DNA of 64,000 nucleotides from Sphingomonas_R arantia. Its GTDB lineage: Bacteria > Pseudomonadota > Alphaproteobacteria > Sphingomonadales > Sphingomonadaceae. Both the position numbers and the translations under genes were made by a program. The notes under the pieces were generated by a model, which ran no database searches, was not told where the DNA came from, and was given only the letters and a program-made list of their open reading frames with translations. Numbering within the stretch: the stretch's first letter is position 1; each line of letters opens with the position of its first letter. Positions 19,677 to 27,557 of this stretch are shown here, in pieces. The DNA lies in assembly GCF_042682045.1 (NCBI RefSeq), contig NZ_JBHUGS010000005.1, forward strand, positions 310,001 to 374,000. Direction: 5' to 3'.

Positions 19677-20231
19677 TCAGCCCTTAGCGGCTGCCTTCTT
19701 CTCGGCCTTGTCAGCGGCGCGGACGGTCTGGACCGTGCGATGCTTGGCCTTGGCCTTCTCGGCTGCCGGCTGGACGTAGATCACCTCGACGCTGCCGCCG
19801 GCGGCTTCGATGGCTTCCTTGGCGCCCTTGGACACGCCGGCCACGCGGAAGCTGAGCTTCGACGAGAACTCGCCCTTGCCGAGCAGGCGCACGCCGTCCT
19901 TGCCGCCGCGCGCGATGCCGGCTGCCTGCAGTGCTGCGTGATCGATCACGCCGTCAGATGCCAGCGTGCCAGCCTCGACCAGCTTCTGGATCGTGCCCAG
20001 GTTGGCCTCGGCATAGTCCTTGGCGAAGATGTTGTTGAAGCCACGCTTCGGGATCCGCATGTGCAGCGCCATCTGGCCGCCTTCGAAGCCCTTGATCGAG
20101 ACGCCCGAACGGCTCTTCTGGCCCTTCTGACCGCGGCCGGCCGTCTTACCCAGGCCCGAACCGATACCACGGCCGACCCGGACGCGGCTCTTGCGCGCGC
20201 CGTCATTGTCACGGATTTCATTGAGTTTCAT
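19677..20231 (-). CDS. rplO: 50S ribosomal protein L15
   Basis: This 184-residue protein starts MKLNEIRDNDGARKS and has the uL15 core GRGIGSGLGKTAGRGQKGQKSR and FEGGQMALHMRIPKRGF. It is longer than E. coli L15 (144), with an Ala/Lys-rich C-terminal extension after the core, as in other alphaproteobacteria. L15 is a late-assembly 50S protein. It is detached from rpmD by a Na/phosphate cotransporter gene and has its own promoter-like sequence. Confidence 0.97.
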   Translation of the reverse strand: MKLNEIRDNDGARKSRVRVGRGIGSGLGKTAGRGQKGQKSRSGVSIKGFEGGQMALHMRIPKRGFNNIFAKDYAEANLGTIQKLVEAGTLASDGVIDHAALQAAGIARGGKDGVRLLGKGEFSSKLSFRVAGVSKGAKEAIEAAGGSVEVIYVQPAAEKAKAKHRTVQTVRAADKAEKKAAAKG

Positions 20232-20279
20232 GGGGTAGCACTCGCTTTCGCTATATTCGCGCGGGATGGGAAGCGGTGG

Positions 20280-20308
20280 CGCATAGCGACACCGGACCCG
20301 TTTGTCAC
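20280..20308 (-). promoter_or_regulatory. promoter-like sequence for rplO
   Basis: GTGACA (20303-20308, five of six), a 17-base spacer and TATGCG (20280-20285) precede rplO by about 50 bases on the minus strand. The -10 is weak. It would restore transcription of rplO downstream of the inserted cotransporter gene. Confidence 0.45.
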
Positions 20309-20313
20309 CCCCA

Positions 20314-20325
20314 TGCAACGTTGCA
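20314..20325. repeat. 12-base perfect palindrome upstream of rplO
   Basis: TGCAACGTTGCA is a perfect palindrome immediately upstream of the rplO promoter-like -35 and just after the cotransporter stop. It could be a protein-binding operator; there is no T-tract, so it is not a terminator. Confidence 0.35.
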
Positions 20326-20345
20326 GCAGTTTAGCCGCACGCCGC

Positions 20346-21434
20346 TCAGGCCGGTTGCTCGACCTCCGCGTCGGCCTTCCCTGCCCGCTCCGGCACAATC
20401 CGGTCGAGCAGTCGCGCGGCGGCCCCGACGAACGGCAGCACGGCGAGCGCCCCCACGACGTTGAAAAGGACATGCGCGTTCGCGATCTGCTGCCCCGTGT
20501 CGGATGCCGTCACCGATCCGAACCATGCCAGGCCATCGATCAGCATCACGCCGACCGCCACGGACAGGATGTTGAACAACAGGTGGAAGATCCCCGCCTT
20601 CACCGCCGACCGCGACCGGCCGACCGTGGCGAGCAGCGTATCGGCACAGGTCCCGATCTCGGCCCCCAGCATGATCGCCAGCCCGGCCGGTAGCGTGATC
20701 AGCCCGCCACCCGTCAGCGTGATGACGATTCCCATCATCGCCGAAGAGGACTGGATCGCGATCGTGGCGAACGCGCCCGCCAGGACACCGAGCCACGGGT
20801 TCTCGAGCTGCTTGAGTGCGTCGAGGATCGCCTGGCTCTCGCGCAGTGGCTCGGCCGCGGTGCCGATGATGTTCAGTCCGAACAGGACGAGGCCAAGCCC
20901 GAGCGGAATACGACTGTAGCGCGTCGCGGTGTCCGACTTGCCGATCATCTTCCACAGCAGCGCCGCCGCGATCAGCACCGGCGCGAACTTGTCGACGTCC
21001 CAGGCGAACAACTGGCTCGAAAAGGTCGTGCCGGTATTGCTGCCCAGGATCACCGGCAACGCAGACCCGAATGGGATCAGCCCGGCGTCGACGATCGTGA
21101 TGACCAGGATGATGACCACCGACGACGAGTCGAGCGCCACGGTTGCGACCGTACCGACGCCCAGAGCCGAAAAGCGGTTCGACACCGATCGTTCGAGCAG
21201 CGACTGGAACCGCCCGCCGCTCGCCTCCTTCAGCGCCGTCGCGAGGATGTCGACGCCGTACAGGAACAGTGCGAGACCACCAAGACAGCCCATGGCGAAA
21301 GTCAGCCAGTCGATCCCGGCGCGACCGCCCGCCATAGGTGCAGCGATCCCGGAGGTTGCGCAGAGGACCGCAACCGCGGTTGCGATTGGCACGGTCGAGG
21401 CCGCCCGCCACGTCAGAGTTCCGCTGCGGCCCAT
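20346..21434 (-). CDS. Na/Pi cotransporter family protein
   Basis: About 362 residues with eight or more membrane segments and the duplicated NptA/PF02690 repeat. Each half has the signature of glutamine/serine-rich pore loops: LDSSSVVIILVIT with LGSNTGTT in the first, IQSSSAMMGIVIT with LGAEIGT in the second. The family imports or exports phosphate with sodium. The PhoU-like C-terminal domain of larger members is absent. Start ATG 21434 is preceded by GAAGG. It sits between rpmD and rplO, an unusual position inside the spc gene set. Confidence 0.88.
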   Translation of the reverse strand: MGRSGTLTWRAASTVPIATAVAVLCATSGIAAPMAGGRAGIDWLTFAMGCLGGLALFLYGVDILATALKEASGGRFQSLLERSVSNRFSALGVGTVATVALDSSSVVIILVITIVDAGLIPFGSALPVILGSNTGTTFSSQLFAWDVDKFAPVLIAAALLWKMIGKSDTATRYSRIPLGLGLVLFGLNIIGTAAEPLRESQAILDALKQLENPWLGVLAGAFATIAIQSSSAMMGIVITLTGGGLITLPAGLAIMLGAEIGTCADTLLATVGRSRSAVKAGIFHLLFNILSVAVGVMLIDGLAWFGSVTASDTGQQIANAHVLFNVVGALAVLPFVGAAARLLDRIVPERAGKADAEVEQPA

Positions 21435-21504
21435 GCCTTCACAGTGGCCCTGCCGCATGACGGAACGAAGACTCAGGCGGCCGATGCCCGAACCCGCTCG
21501 GCCC

Positions 21505-21546
21505 AAAAGAGGAAGGCCGCCCCACCCTTTCGGATGGAGCGGCCTT
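21505..21546 (-). terminator. strong terminator after rpmD
   Basis: AAGGCCGC and GCGGCCTT form a perfect 8-base outer stem (21513-21546); CCATCC-GAAA-GGGTGG extends it inside around a GNRA loop. CCTCTTTT follows on the minus strand. It lies 26 bases after the rpmD stop and should end the S10-spc transcript before the cotransporter gene. Confidence 0.8.
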
Positions 21547-21572
21547 TCGGTCCTCGCAAGAGATCGAAGGGT

Positions 21573-21749
21573 TCAGCCCTCGACCTTCACCATGTGCGCG
21601 ACCTTGCGGATCATGCCGCGGATCGAAGGTGTGTCCTCCAACTCGCTGGTCTTGTGCATCTTGTTCAGGCCGAGCCCGACCAGCGTGGCACGCTGGCTGG
21701 GTTCGCGGCGGATGGGGGATCCGGTCTGGGTGACCTTGATGGTTGCCAT
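21573..21749 (-). CDS. rpmD: 50S ribosomal protein L30
   Basis: This 58-residue protein reads MATIKVTQTGSPIRREPSQR at the N-terminus, then TLVGLGLNKMHK and IRGMIRKVAHMVKV, the uL30 pattern. It begins 5 bases after the rpsE stop, the standard rpsE-rpmD order. It is too short for many gene finders. A strong terminator follows, so it appears to be the last gene of the S10-spc unit. Confidence 0.95.
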   Translation of the reverse strand: MATIKVTQTGSPIRREPSQRATLVGLGLNKMHKTSELEDTPSIRGMIRKVAHMVKVEG

Positions 21750-21754
21750 GTCGC

Positions 21755-22543
21755 TTACTCCGCGATCGCAGCCGCGTCGGCTTCGGCAACCTCGGCGGAA
21801 GCACCGCCACGACCCAGCAGGTCGGCGATCTTCTTGCCGCGGCGTTGAGCCACCGACTTCGGACTGGTCTGTTCCGTCAACGCTTCGAACGTTGCGCGGA
21901 TCATGTTGTAGGGATTGCTCGTGCCGGTCGACTTGGTCACCACGTCGGCGACGCCCAGGCTTTCGAAGATGGCGCGCATCGGGCCACCCGCGATGATGCC
22001 GGTGCCCGGAGGTGCCGAGCGAAGGTACACGAGGCCCGCACCGAAATGACCGCGGCCATCATGGTGAAGCGTGCGACCTTCGCGCAGCGGAACGCGGACC
22101 ATTGCCTTCTTGGCAGCGGCGGTCGCCTTCGTGATCGCTTCCGGCACTTCGCGTGCCTTGCCGTGACCGAAGCCAACCCGACCCTTGCCGTCGCCGACCA
22201 CGACCAGCGCAGCGAAGCCGAAGCGCTTACCGCCCTTGACCGTCTTCGACACGCGGTTGATGTGGACGAGCTTCTCGATCAGCTCCTCGCCGCCATCGTC
22301 GCTCCCGCCACGCTGGCCGTCGCGACGACCGCGATTGTTGCCGTCACGGCCGCCACGCTGGCCACCGGGACCGCTGCGATTGCCACCGGGGCCACCACGG
22401 CCGGCACCACCACCGGGACCGCCGCGACCGCCGCCGGGACCGCCACGACCGGGGCCGCCCGGACCACGATTGTCGCCGCGGGGCTGCTCGGTCGGTGCCG
22501 GCGTGCCCTCGGGGGCCGCCTGGTTCTGGATTTCGTCAGCCAT
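21755..22543 (-). CDS. rpsE: 30S ribosomal protein S5 with RGG-like N-terminal extension
   Basis: The S5 core is clear from about residue 86: ELIEKLVHINRVSKTVKGG, GFGHGKAREVPEAI, AGGPMRAIFE and NPYNMIRATFEAL. Before it lies an extension of about 75 residues, of which 22-85 are almost only Gly, Arg, Pro, Asn and Asp, with several RGG and GRGG units. E. coli S5 lacks this. The extension is disordered and basic and resembles eukaryotic RGG RNA-binding tails. The start ATG abuts the rplR stop, and the extension is in frame with no interruption, so it is real coding sequence. Confidence 0.95.
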   Translation of the reverse strand: MADEIQNQAAPEGTPAPTEQPRGDNRGPGGPGRGGPGGGRGGPGGGAGRGGPGGNRSGPGGQRGGRDGNNRGRRDGQRGGSDDGGEELIEKLVHINRVSKTVKGGKRFGFAALVVVGDGKGRVGFGHGKAREVPEAITKATAAAKKAMVRVPLREGRTLHHDGRGHFGAGLVYLRSAPPGTGIIAGGPMRAIFESLGVADVVTKSTGTSNPYNMIRATFEALTEQTSPKSVAQRRGKKIADLLGRGGASAEVAEADAAAIAE

Positions 22544-22897
22544 TTAGAACTCCAATCCGCCTTCGCGGGCCGCATCGGCGAGCGCCTTGACGCGCCCGTG
22601 GAACAGGAAGCCACCGCGATCGAACACGACGCGGGTCACGCCCGCCGCCGAAGCCCGCTCGGCTACGCGCTTGCCGACGTTCGCGGCTGCTTCCGCAGTC
22701 GCGCCGGTCGTGCCGCGCACGTCCTTGTCCAGCGAGGAGGCGGACGCCACGGTCCGGCCCTGCGCATCGTCGATCACCTGAGCGTAGATGTGACGCCCCG
22801 AACGGTGGATCGAGAGACGGGGACGGGCCCCGCCCTTGGCACGCAGTGCCGTGCGAACGCGCTGGCGCCGCTTTGCAAAGAGAGACAGCTTGGCCAT
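22544..22897 (-). CDS. rplR: 50S ribosomal protein L18
   Basis: This 117-residue protein has the uL18 motifs RLSIHRSGRHIYAQVI and FDRGGFLFHGRVKALADAA with the EGGLEF end. It binds 5S rRNA with L5 and L25. It overlaps rplF by one base and abuts rpsE, indicating tight coupling. Confidence 0.97.
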   Translation of the reverse strand: MAKLSLFAKRRQRVRTALRAKGGARPRLSIHRSGRHIYAQVIDDAQGRTVASASSLDKDVRGTTGATAEAAANVGKRVAERASAAGVTRVVFDRGGFLFHGRVKALADAAREGGLEF

Positions 22898-23430
22898 TAC
22901 TTCTTCTTCCCTTCCTTGCGGAAGATGAACTCGCCGGCATACTTGATGCCCTTGCCCTTGTAGGGCTCGGGCTTGCGCCAGCGGCGGATCTCGGCCGCGA
23001 CCTGTCCGACCTTCTGCTTGTCGTTACCGGTGATGTTGATCGTCGTCTGGTCCGGCGTCGCGATCGTGATCCCCTCGGGAATCTCGTAGTTCACGTCGTG
23101 GCTGTAGCCGAGCTGCAGCTTCAGGGTTTTGCCCTGAAGATTGGCACGGTAGCCGACGCCCGTGATCAGCAGCTTCTTGGTGAAGCCGTCGGTCACGCCG
23201 GTGACGAGGTTCTGGACCATCGTGCGCTGCATGCCCCAGAAGGACCGCGCCCGCTTCGTCTCGTTCGCCGGCATGACCTGCACGCCGCCGTCCTCGACCG
23301 AATAGGTCACTTCATCCTGCAACGGCATGGTGAGCGTGCCCTTGGGACCCTTCACCGAAAGCAGCTTGCCCTCAATCTTAGCTTCGACGCCCGCAGGCAT
23401 CGGAACCGGCTTTTTACCGATGCGGCTCAT
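22897..23430 (-). CDS. rplF: 50S ribosomal protein L6
   Basis: This 177-residue protein begins MSRIGKKPVPMPAGV and has the C-terminal signature PEPYKGKGIKYAGE, both diagnostic of uL6. It is located near the factor-binding site of the 50S subunit. Stop and start overlap by one base with both rpsH and rplR. Confidence 0.97.
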   Translation of the reverse strand: MSRIGKKPVPMPAGVEAKIEGKLLSVKGPKGTLTMPLQDEVTYSVEDGGVQVMPANETKRARSFWGMQRTMVQNLVTGVTDGFTKKLLITGVGYRANLQGKTLKLQLGYSHDVNYEIPEGITIATPDQTTINITGNDKQKVGQVAAEIRRWRKPEPYKGKGIKYAGEFIFRKEGKKK

Positions 23431-23825
23431 CAGAAGACCTCCGCGAGGACTTCGCCGCCGACATTCTGGTCGCGCGCTTCCGCGTCGGACAGAACACCCT
23501 TTGGCGTCGAAACGATGGTGATGCCCAGGCCGTTGCGGATCCGGGGAAGCTCCTGGCTCCCCGAATAGACGCGGCGGCCGGGCTTGGAGACGCGGGCGAC
23601 ATGCTGGATCGCCGGCTGGCCCTCGAAATACTTCAGCTCGATACGCAGGCCGTCATGGCCGGCGACCGGTTCGCTGGAATAGCCGCGGATATAGCCTTCG
23701 CGCTGAAGGACATCGAGCACACGGGCACGCAGCTTGGATGCGGGGGAAACCACGCTATCCTTGCGCGCGCGCTGGCCGTTGCGGATGCGGGTGAGCAGGT
23801 CGCCCACGGGATCGGTCAAAGACAT
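23430..23825 (-). CDS. rpsH: 30S ribosomal protein S8
   Basis: This 131-residue protein starts MSLTDPVGDLLTRIRNGQ and ends with GLGITIVSTPKGVLSD and the GGEVLAEVF strand, typical of uS8. S8 binds helix 21 of 16S rRNA and, in E. coli, the spc mRNA near rplE as a feedback regulator; I did not see a clear S8-like helix here. It overlaps rplF by one base (TGATG). Confidence 0.97.
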   Translation of the reverse strand: MSLTDPVGDLLTRIRNGQRARKDSVVSPASKLRARVLDVLQREGYIRGYSSEPVAGHDGLRIELKYFEGQPAIQHVARVSKPGRRVYSGSQELPRIRNGLGITIVSTPKGVLSDAEARDQNVGGEVLAEVF

Positions 23826-23834
23826 AGGGGGTCC

Positions 23835-24140
23835 TTACCAGCTCGACTTCGTAACACCCGGAATCATGCCCTTGTTGGCAAGATCACGCAGGGTGATGCG
23901 AGAGAGACGGAACTTGCGATAATAGGCACGCGGGCGGCCGGTCATCTCGCAGCGATTGCGCACCCGGGTGGGGTTCGCATTGCGCGGGATTTCGGCCATC
24001 CGCAGCCGTGCGATGAGCCGCTCGGACTCATCATTGCCTTCGTCGTTTGCGATCGCCTTCAGTGCGGCATACTTGCCGGCATACTGCTTCACGAGCTTCT
24101 TGCGACGCTCGTTCTTGTTGATCGAACTCAGTTTCGCCAT
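23835..24140 (-). CDS. rpsN: 30S ribosomal protein S14
   Basis: This 101-residue protein is the long, zinc-free form of uS14: it lacks the CxxC pairs and has RCEMTGRPRAYYRKFRLSRI. The N-terminus is KLSSINKNERRKKL. It sits between rplE and rpsH. Confidence 0.97.
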   Translation of the reverse strand: MAKLSSINKNERRKKLVKQYAGKYAALKAIANDEGNDESERLIARLRMAEIPRNANPTRVRNRCEMTGRPRAYYRKFRLSRITLRDLANKGMIPGVTKSSW

Positions 24141-24174
24141 GACTTAAGTTCTCTTTCCTACGGTCGGCACGCTC

Positions 24175-24774
24175 TTAAGCGGCCTTCTTCTCTTCAACCG
24201 GCGCGACCGGCTGCGGGAACGGGAAACCGAACAGACGGAGCAACTCGCGCGCCTCGTCATCGGTGTTGGCGGTGGTCGCGATGATCACGTCCATGCCGCG
24301 GACCTGGTCGACCTCGTCGTAGCTGATCTCCGGGAAGATAAGCTGTTCCTTCAGGCCGGTGGCATAGTTGCCACGACCGTCGAACGACTTGTCGGACAGG
24401 CCACGGAAATCGCGGACGCGCGGGAGCGCGATCGTGACAAACCGGTCGAGGAACTCGTACATCCGCTCGCGGCGCAGGGTGACCTTGCAACCGATCGGCA
24501 TGTGCTCGCGCAGCTTGAACTGGGCGATCGACTTCTTGGCTTTGGTGACGACGGCCTTCTGGCCGGCAATCTTGGTCATTTCGACCGCGGCCTTCTCGAC
24601 CTTCTTCTTGTCCTGCGTGGCTTCGCCGACGCCCATGTTGAGCACGATCTTGCTCAACCGGGGAACCTGCATCGCGTTGGTGTAACCGAACTTTTCGGTC
24701 ATCGCCTTGACGATGCGGGCTTCGTAGTCCGCCTTGAGGCGCGGCGTATAACGCTCGCTATTGGCTTCAGCCAC
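24175..24774 (-). CDS. rplE: 50S ribosomal protein L5
   Basis: This 199-residue protein shows the uL5 motifs YTNAMQVPRLSKIVLNMGVG, QKAVVTKAKKSIAQFKLR, LRRERMYEFLDR and GRGNYATGLKEQLIFPEI. It ends with an Ala/Lys tail beyond the E. coli length (179). The GTG start overlaps rplX by 8 bases. Confidence 0.97.
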   Translation of the reverse strand: MAEANSERYTPRLKADYEARIVKAMTEKFGYTNAMQVPRLSKIVLNMGVGEATQDKKKVEKAAVEMTKIAGQKAVVTKAKKSIAQFKLREHMPIGCKVTLRRERMYEFLDRFVTIALPRVRDFRGLSDKSFDGRGNYATGLKEQLIFPEISYDEVDQVRGMDVIIATTANTDDEARELLRLFGFPFPQPVAPVEEKKAA

Positions 24775-25087
24775 CGATCTTCTCCCCGGACTTCACGGCC
24801 ACGCGGACCTTCTTGCCGTCGTGCATCTCGAACCGGACGCGCGTGGGCTTGCCCGTCTTGGGATCCTCCAGCGCAACCTTCGACACGTGCAGCGGCGCTT
24901 CGAACCGATCGAGACCGCCCTCGGGCTGCCCCTGCGTCGGCTTGCGATGACGCGTGGCGATGTTGACGCCGGCGACGATCACCTTCGAATCCTTGGGCAT
25001 CGCCTTGGTGATCTCACCATGCTTGCCCTTGTCCTTGCCGGACAGGATGACGACCTTGTCGCCCTTCTTGACCTTCATTCCGCTCAT
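24767..25087 (-). CDS. rplX: 50S ribosomal protein L24
   Basis: This 106-residue protein has the uL24 KOW motif KKGDKVVILSGKDKGKHGEI and GVNIATRHRKP. I chose the ATG at 25087, which overlaps the rplN stop (TGATG). It overlaps rplE by 8 bases. L24 initiates 50S assembly. Confidence 0.96.
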   Translation of the reverse strand: MSGMKVKKGDKVVILSGKDKGKHGEITKAMPKDSKVIVAGVNIATRHRKPTQGQPEGGLDRFEAPLHVSKVALEDPKTGKPTRVRFEMHDGKKVRVAVKSGEKIGG

Positions 25088-25455
25088 CACAGCACCTCGG
25101 GGGCGAGCGAGATGATCTTCATGTGGTTCTTCGCACGCAACTCGCGGACCACCGGGCCGAAGATACGGGTGCCGATCGGCTCCTCGTTCTTGTTGACCAG
25201 GACCGCGGCGTTGCCGTCGAAGCGGATCGTGGAACCGTCGGGACGATGAATGTCCTTTGCGGTCCGCACGATCACCGCACGGTGAACGTCGCCCTTCTTA
25301 ACCTTGCCGCGGGGTGCGGCTTCCTTGATCGATACGACGATGATGTCGCCGACCGTCGCGAAACGACGCTTCGAGCCACCCAGCACCTTGATGCACTGGA
25401 CGCGCTTGGCACCGCTGTTATCCGCAACGTCGAGATTGGACTGCATCTGGATCAT
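25087..25455 (-). CDS. rplN: 50S ribosomal protein L14
   Basis: This 122-residue protein begins MIQMQSNLDVADNSGAKRVQ, the invariant uL14 N-terminus, and has GRIFGPVVRELR-type sequence near the end. It contacts 16S rRNA at bridge B8. It lies between rpsQ and rplX. Confidence 0.98.
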   Translation of the reverse strand: MIQMQSNLDVADNSGAKRVQCIKVLGGSKRRFATVGDIIVVSIKEAAPRGKVKKGDVHRAVIVRTAKDIHRPDGSTIRFDGNAAVLVNKNEEPIGTRIFGPVVRELRAKNHMKIISLAPEVL

Positions 25456-25469
25456 GTGTCAGTCCTCCT

Positions 25470-25733
25470 TCAGGCGGCTGCGACGGGCGTGGCATGGACA
25501 TCGACACGGTCGAGCACCTTCCACGTCTTCAGTTTGGAAATCGGTGCGCACTCTTCGATCCGAACCGTCTCGCCTTCGCGGAACGTGTTCGTCTCGTCAT
25601 GCGCATGATACTTCTTCGAACGACGCATGATCTTGCCGTACACAGGGTGCTTCACCTTGCGTTCGACCGAGACCACGATCGTCTTGTCGGTCTTATCGGA
25701 GACCACCGTTCCGGTCAGCACGCGCTTCGGCAT
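25470..25733 (-). CDS. rpsQ: 30S ribosomal protein S17
   Basis: This 87-residue OB-fold protein has the uS17 motifs GTVVSDKTDKTIVV, VKHPVYGKIMRRSKKYHAHDE and ECAPISKLKTW. A short alanine-rich tail follows the core. Standard order rpmC-rpsQ-rplN is kept. Confidence 0.97.
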   Translation of the reverse strand: MPKRVLTGTVVSDKTDKTIVVSVERKVKHPVYGKIMRRSKKYHAHDETNTFREGETVRIEECAPISKLKTWKVLDRVDVHATPVAAA

Positions 25734-25745
25734 GGCTGGCGCTCC

Positions 25746-25949
25746 TTACTTGGCAGCCGAGCGGTTACGCTCGGTCTGGAGGGTCTTGATCTGCGCGATC
25801 GTCCGGCGGACCACACGAACCCGGCTGGGCTTTTCCAGCTGGTTGGTGGCAGCCTGGAAGCGCAGGTTGAACTGTTCCCGCTTCAGCTCGGTGAGCTGCG
25901 TCGACAGCTGGTCGTCCGTAGCGGACTTCATGTCTTCAATCTTCGCCAT
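25746..25949 (-). CDS. rpmC: 50S ribosomal protein L29
   Basis: This 67-residue two-helix protein has LSTQLTELKREQFNLRFQAA and the RVVRRTIAQIKT helix. The open frame continues upstream to 26066, but that part overlaps rplP; the ATG at 25949, one base after the rplP stop region, gives the correct length. L29 lies at the tunnel exit and docks SRP and trigger factor. Confidence 0.96.
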   Translation of the reverse strand: MAKIEDMKSATDDQLSTQLTELKREQFNLRFQAATNQLEKPSRVRVVRRTIAQIKTLQTERNRSAAK

Positions 25950-25950
25950 G

Positions 25951-26382
25951 TCACTCGGCCTCGTGGACGGACTCGCCCAGACGGGCAACGACCTTGGTCT
26001 TGATGGGCAGCTTCTCCATCGCACGCTCGAAAGCGACGCGGGCGATCGGACCGGGGACACCGTCAAGCTCGAACAGGATGCGACCCGGCTTCACGCGGGC
26101 GGCCCAGAATTCAGGCGAACCCTTGCCCGAGCCCATGCGGACTTCGGCAGGCTTCGACGAGACCGGCACGTCCGGGAAGATGCGGATCCACAAACGCCCC
26201 TGGCGCTTGATGTGGCGCGTGATCGCGCGGCGGGCTGCCTCGATCTGGCGTGCGGTGATCCGGTCGGGCTCCATGGCCTTGAGGCCGAAGGCACCGAAGT
26301 TGAGCGACGTTCCACCCTTGGCGTCGCCATGGATCCGGCCCTTGAAGGCCTTGCGGAATTTCGTGCGCTTTGGTTGCAGCAT
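25951..26382 (-). CDS. rplP: 50S ribosomal protein L16
   Basis: This 143-residue protein begins MLQPKRTKFRKAFKGRIHG and has GRLWIRIFPDVPVSSKPAEV and GSPEFWAARVKPGRILFE, the uL16 hallmarks. It organises the A-site and the E-site of the 50S subunit. A structured 102-base gap separates it from rpsC. Confidence 0.98.
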   Translation of the reverse strand: MLQPKRTKFRKAFKGRIHGDAKGGTSLNFGAFGLKAMEPDRITARQIEAARRAITRHIKRQGRLWIRIFPDVPVSSKPAEVRMGSGKGSPEFWAARVKPGRILFELDGVPGPIARVAFERAMEKLPIKTKVVARLGESVHEAE

Positions 26383-26431
26383 GTCTTGTACCTTCTGACA
26401 CCGTAACGACGGTCGATCAGGCCAACTGGAT

Positions 26432-26480
26432 GAGGGGAGGCGCGGCCCTACGCGATTATCGCGCGGGGCGCCACCCCCTC
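26432..26480 (-). other. long structured hairpin, rpsC-rplP
   Basis: A layered inverted repeat fills the gap between rpsC and rplP: GAGGGG/CCCCTC outside, GGCGC/GCGCC next, and CGCGAT-T-ATCGCG at the tip. There is no T-tract after it, so it is unlikely to stop transcription. An mRNA-stability or processing role within the S10 operon is possible. Confidence 0.6.
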
Positions 26481-26484
26481 ATGT

Positions 26485-27180
26485 TCAGCGTGCCGGACGA
26501 ACCCCCGAGGTCTGTGCTTCCATCATGAGGCGGTCCTGCGCGAGCGGATCATGACCAAGGATCTCACCCTTGAAGATCCAGACCTTCACACCGCACACGC
26601 CATAGGCGGTGTGGGCTTCGGCCTCGGCATAATCGACGTTCGCGCGCAGCGTGTGCAACGGCACCCGGCCCTCGCGGTACCATTCGGTCCGCGCGATTTC
26701 CGCGCCGCCCAGACGGCCAGCGCAGGTGATCCGGATCCCCTCGGCGCCGAGACGCAGCGCGGACTGGACCGCACGCTTCATGGCACGACGGAACGCAATG
26801 CGGCGCTCGAGCTGATCGGCGACGCCCTGCGCCACGAGCTTCGAGTCGATCTCGGGCTTGCGGATCTCGACGATGTTCAGCGACACGTCGCTGGTGGTCA
26901 TCTTGCCGAGCGTCCGGCGCAGCTTTTCGATGTCCGCACCCTTCTTGCCGATGATCACCCCGGGGCGCGCCGCATAGATGGAGATGCGCGCGAGCTTGGC
27001 GGGACGCTCGATCACGACCTTGGAAATCGCGGCCTGCGGCAGCGAGGTCATGATGTGCTTGCGGATCTTCAGATCCTCGAGCAGCAGACGACCATAGTCG
27101 GCGCCTTCGGCGTACCAGCGGCTGTCCCAGGTACGGTTGATCTGCAACCGCATCCCGATCGGGTTGGATTTCTGACCCAT
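26485..27180 (-). CDS. rpsC: 30S ribosomal protein S3
   Basis: This 231-residue protein begins MGQKSNPIGMRLQINRTWDS and contains the KH-domain loop PGVIIGKKGADIEKLR and the C-terminal GRLGGAEIARTEWYREGRVP, diagnostic of uS3. The ATG at 27180 overlaps the rplV stop by one base. S3 lines the mRNA entry channel and has helicase activity. Confidence 0.98.
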   Translation of the reverse strand: MGQKSNPIGMRLQINRTWDSRWYAEGADYGRLLLEDLKIRKHIMTSLPQAAISKVVIERPAKLARISIYAARPGVIIGKKGADIEKLRRTLGKMTTSDVSLNIVEIRKPEIDSKLVAQGVADQLERRIAFRRAMKRAVQSALRLGAEGIRITCAGRLGGAEIARTEWYREGRVPLHTLRANVDYAEAEAHTAYGVCGVKVWIFKGEILGHDPLAQDRLMMEAQTSGVRPAR

Positions 27181-27557
27181 TATTCGGCCTCCTGCTCGCG
27201 CACGACGATCCGGACGCGCGAGAACGGCTTGATGATCTGGGTCGAACGACCGCGGGCGCGCGTGGCGAACCGCTTCATGACCAGGCCCTTGCCGACCGAT
27301 GCTTCCTTCACGACGAGGGCGTCCACGTCGAGATTGTGATTGTTTTCCGCGTTGGCGATCGCGGACGCGAGGCACTTGCGCACATCGACGGCCATCGCCT
27401 TGGTGGAGAACTGGAGGATGTTGAGCGCGTCGCTGGCCTTGCGGTTGCGGATGAGTGCCGCCACGAGGTTAAGCTTCTGCGGCGAACCGCGAACGGAGGT
27501 GGCGACCGCAAGGGCCTCCTTTTCGCCGACGCGGCGCGGGCTAACGGACTTCGACAT
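27180..27557 (-). CDS. rplV: 50S ribosomal protein L22
   Basis: This 125-residue protein has the uL22 SPQKLNLVAALIRNRKASDA motif, NNHNLDVDALVV and the tunnel loop containing KRFATRARGRSTQI. Start and stop overlap rpsS and rpsC by one base each. Confidence 0.97.
   Translation of the reverse strand: MSKSVSPRRVGEKEALAVATSVRGSPQKLNLVAALIRNRKASDALNILQFSTKAMAVDVRKCLASAIANAENNHNLDVDALVVKEASVGKGLVMKRFATRARGRSTQIIKPFSRVRIVVREQEAE

Noticed and set aside
22279..22480. Simple-sequence region in rpsE considered as a frameshift or tandem-repeat insertion artefact
   Set aside because: The reading frame is continuous from the ATG that abuts rplR into the S5 core, so it is a real coding extension.
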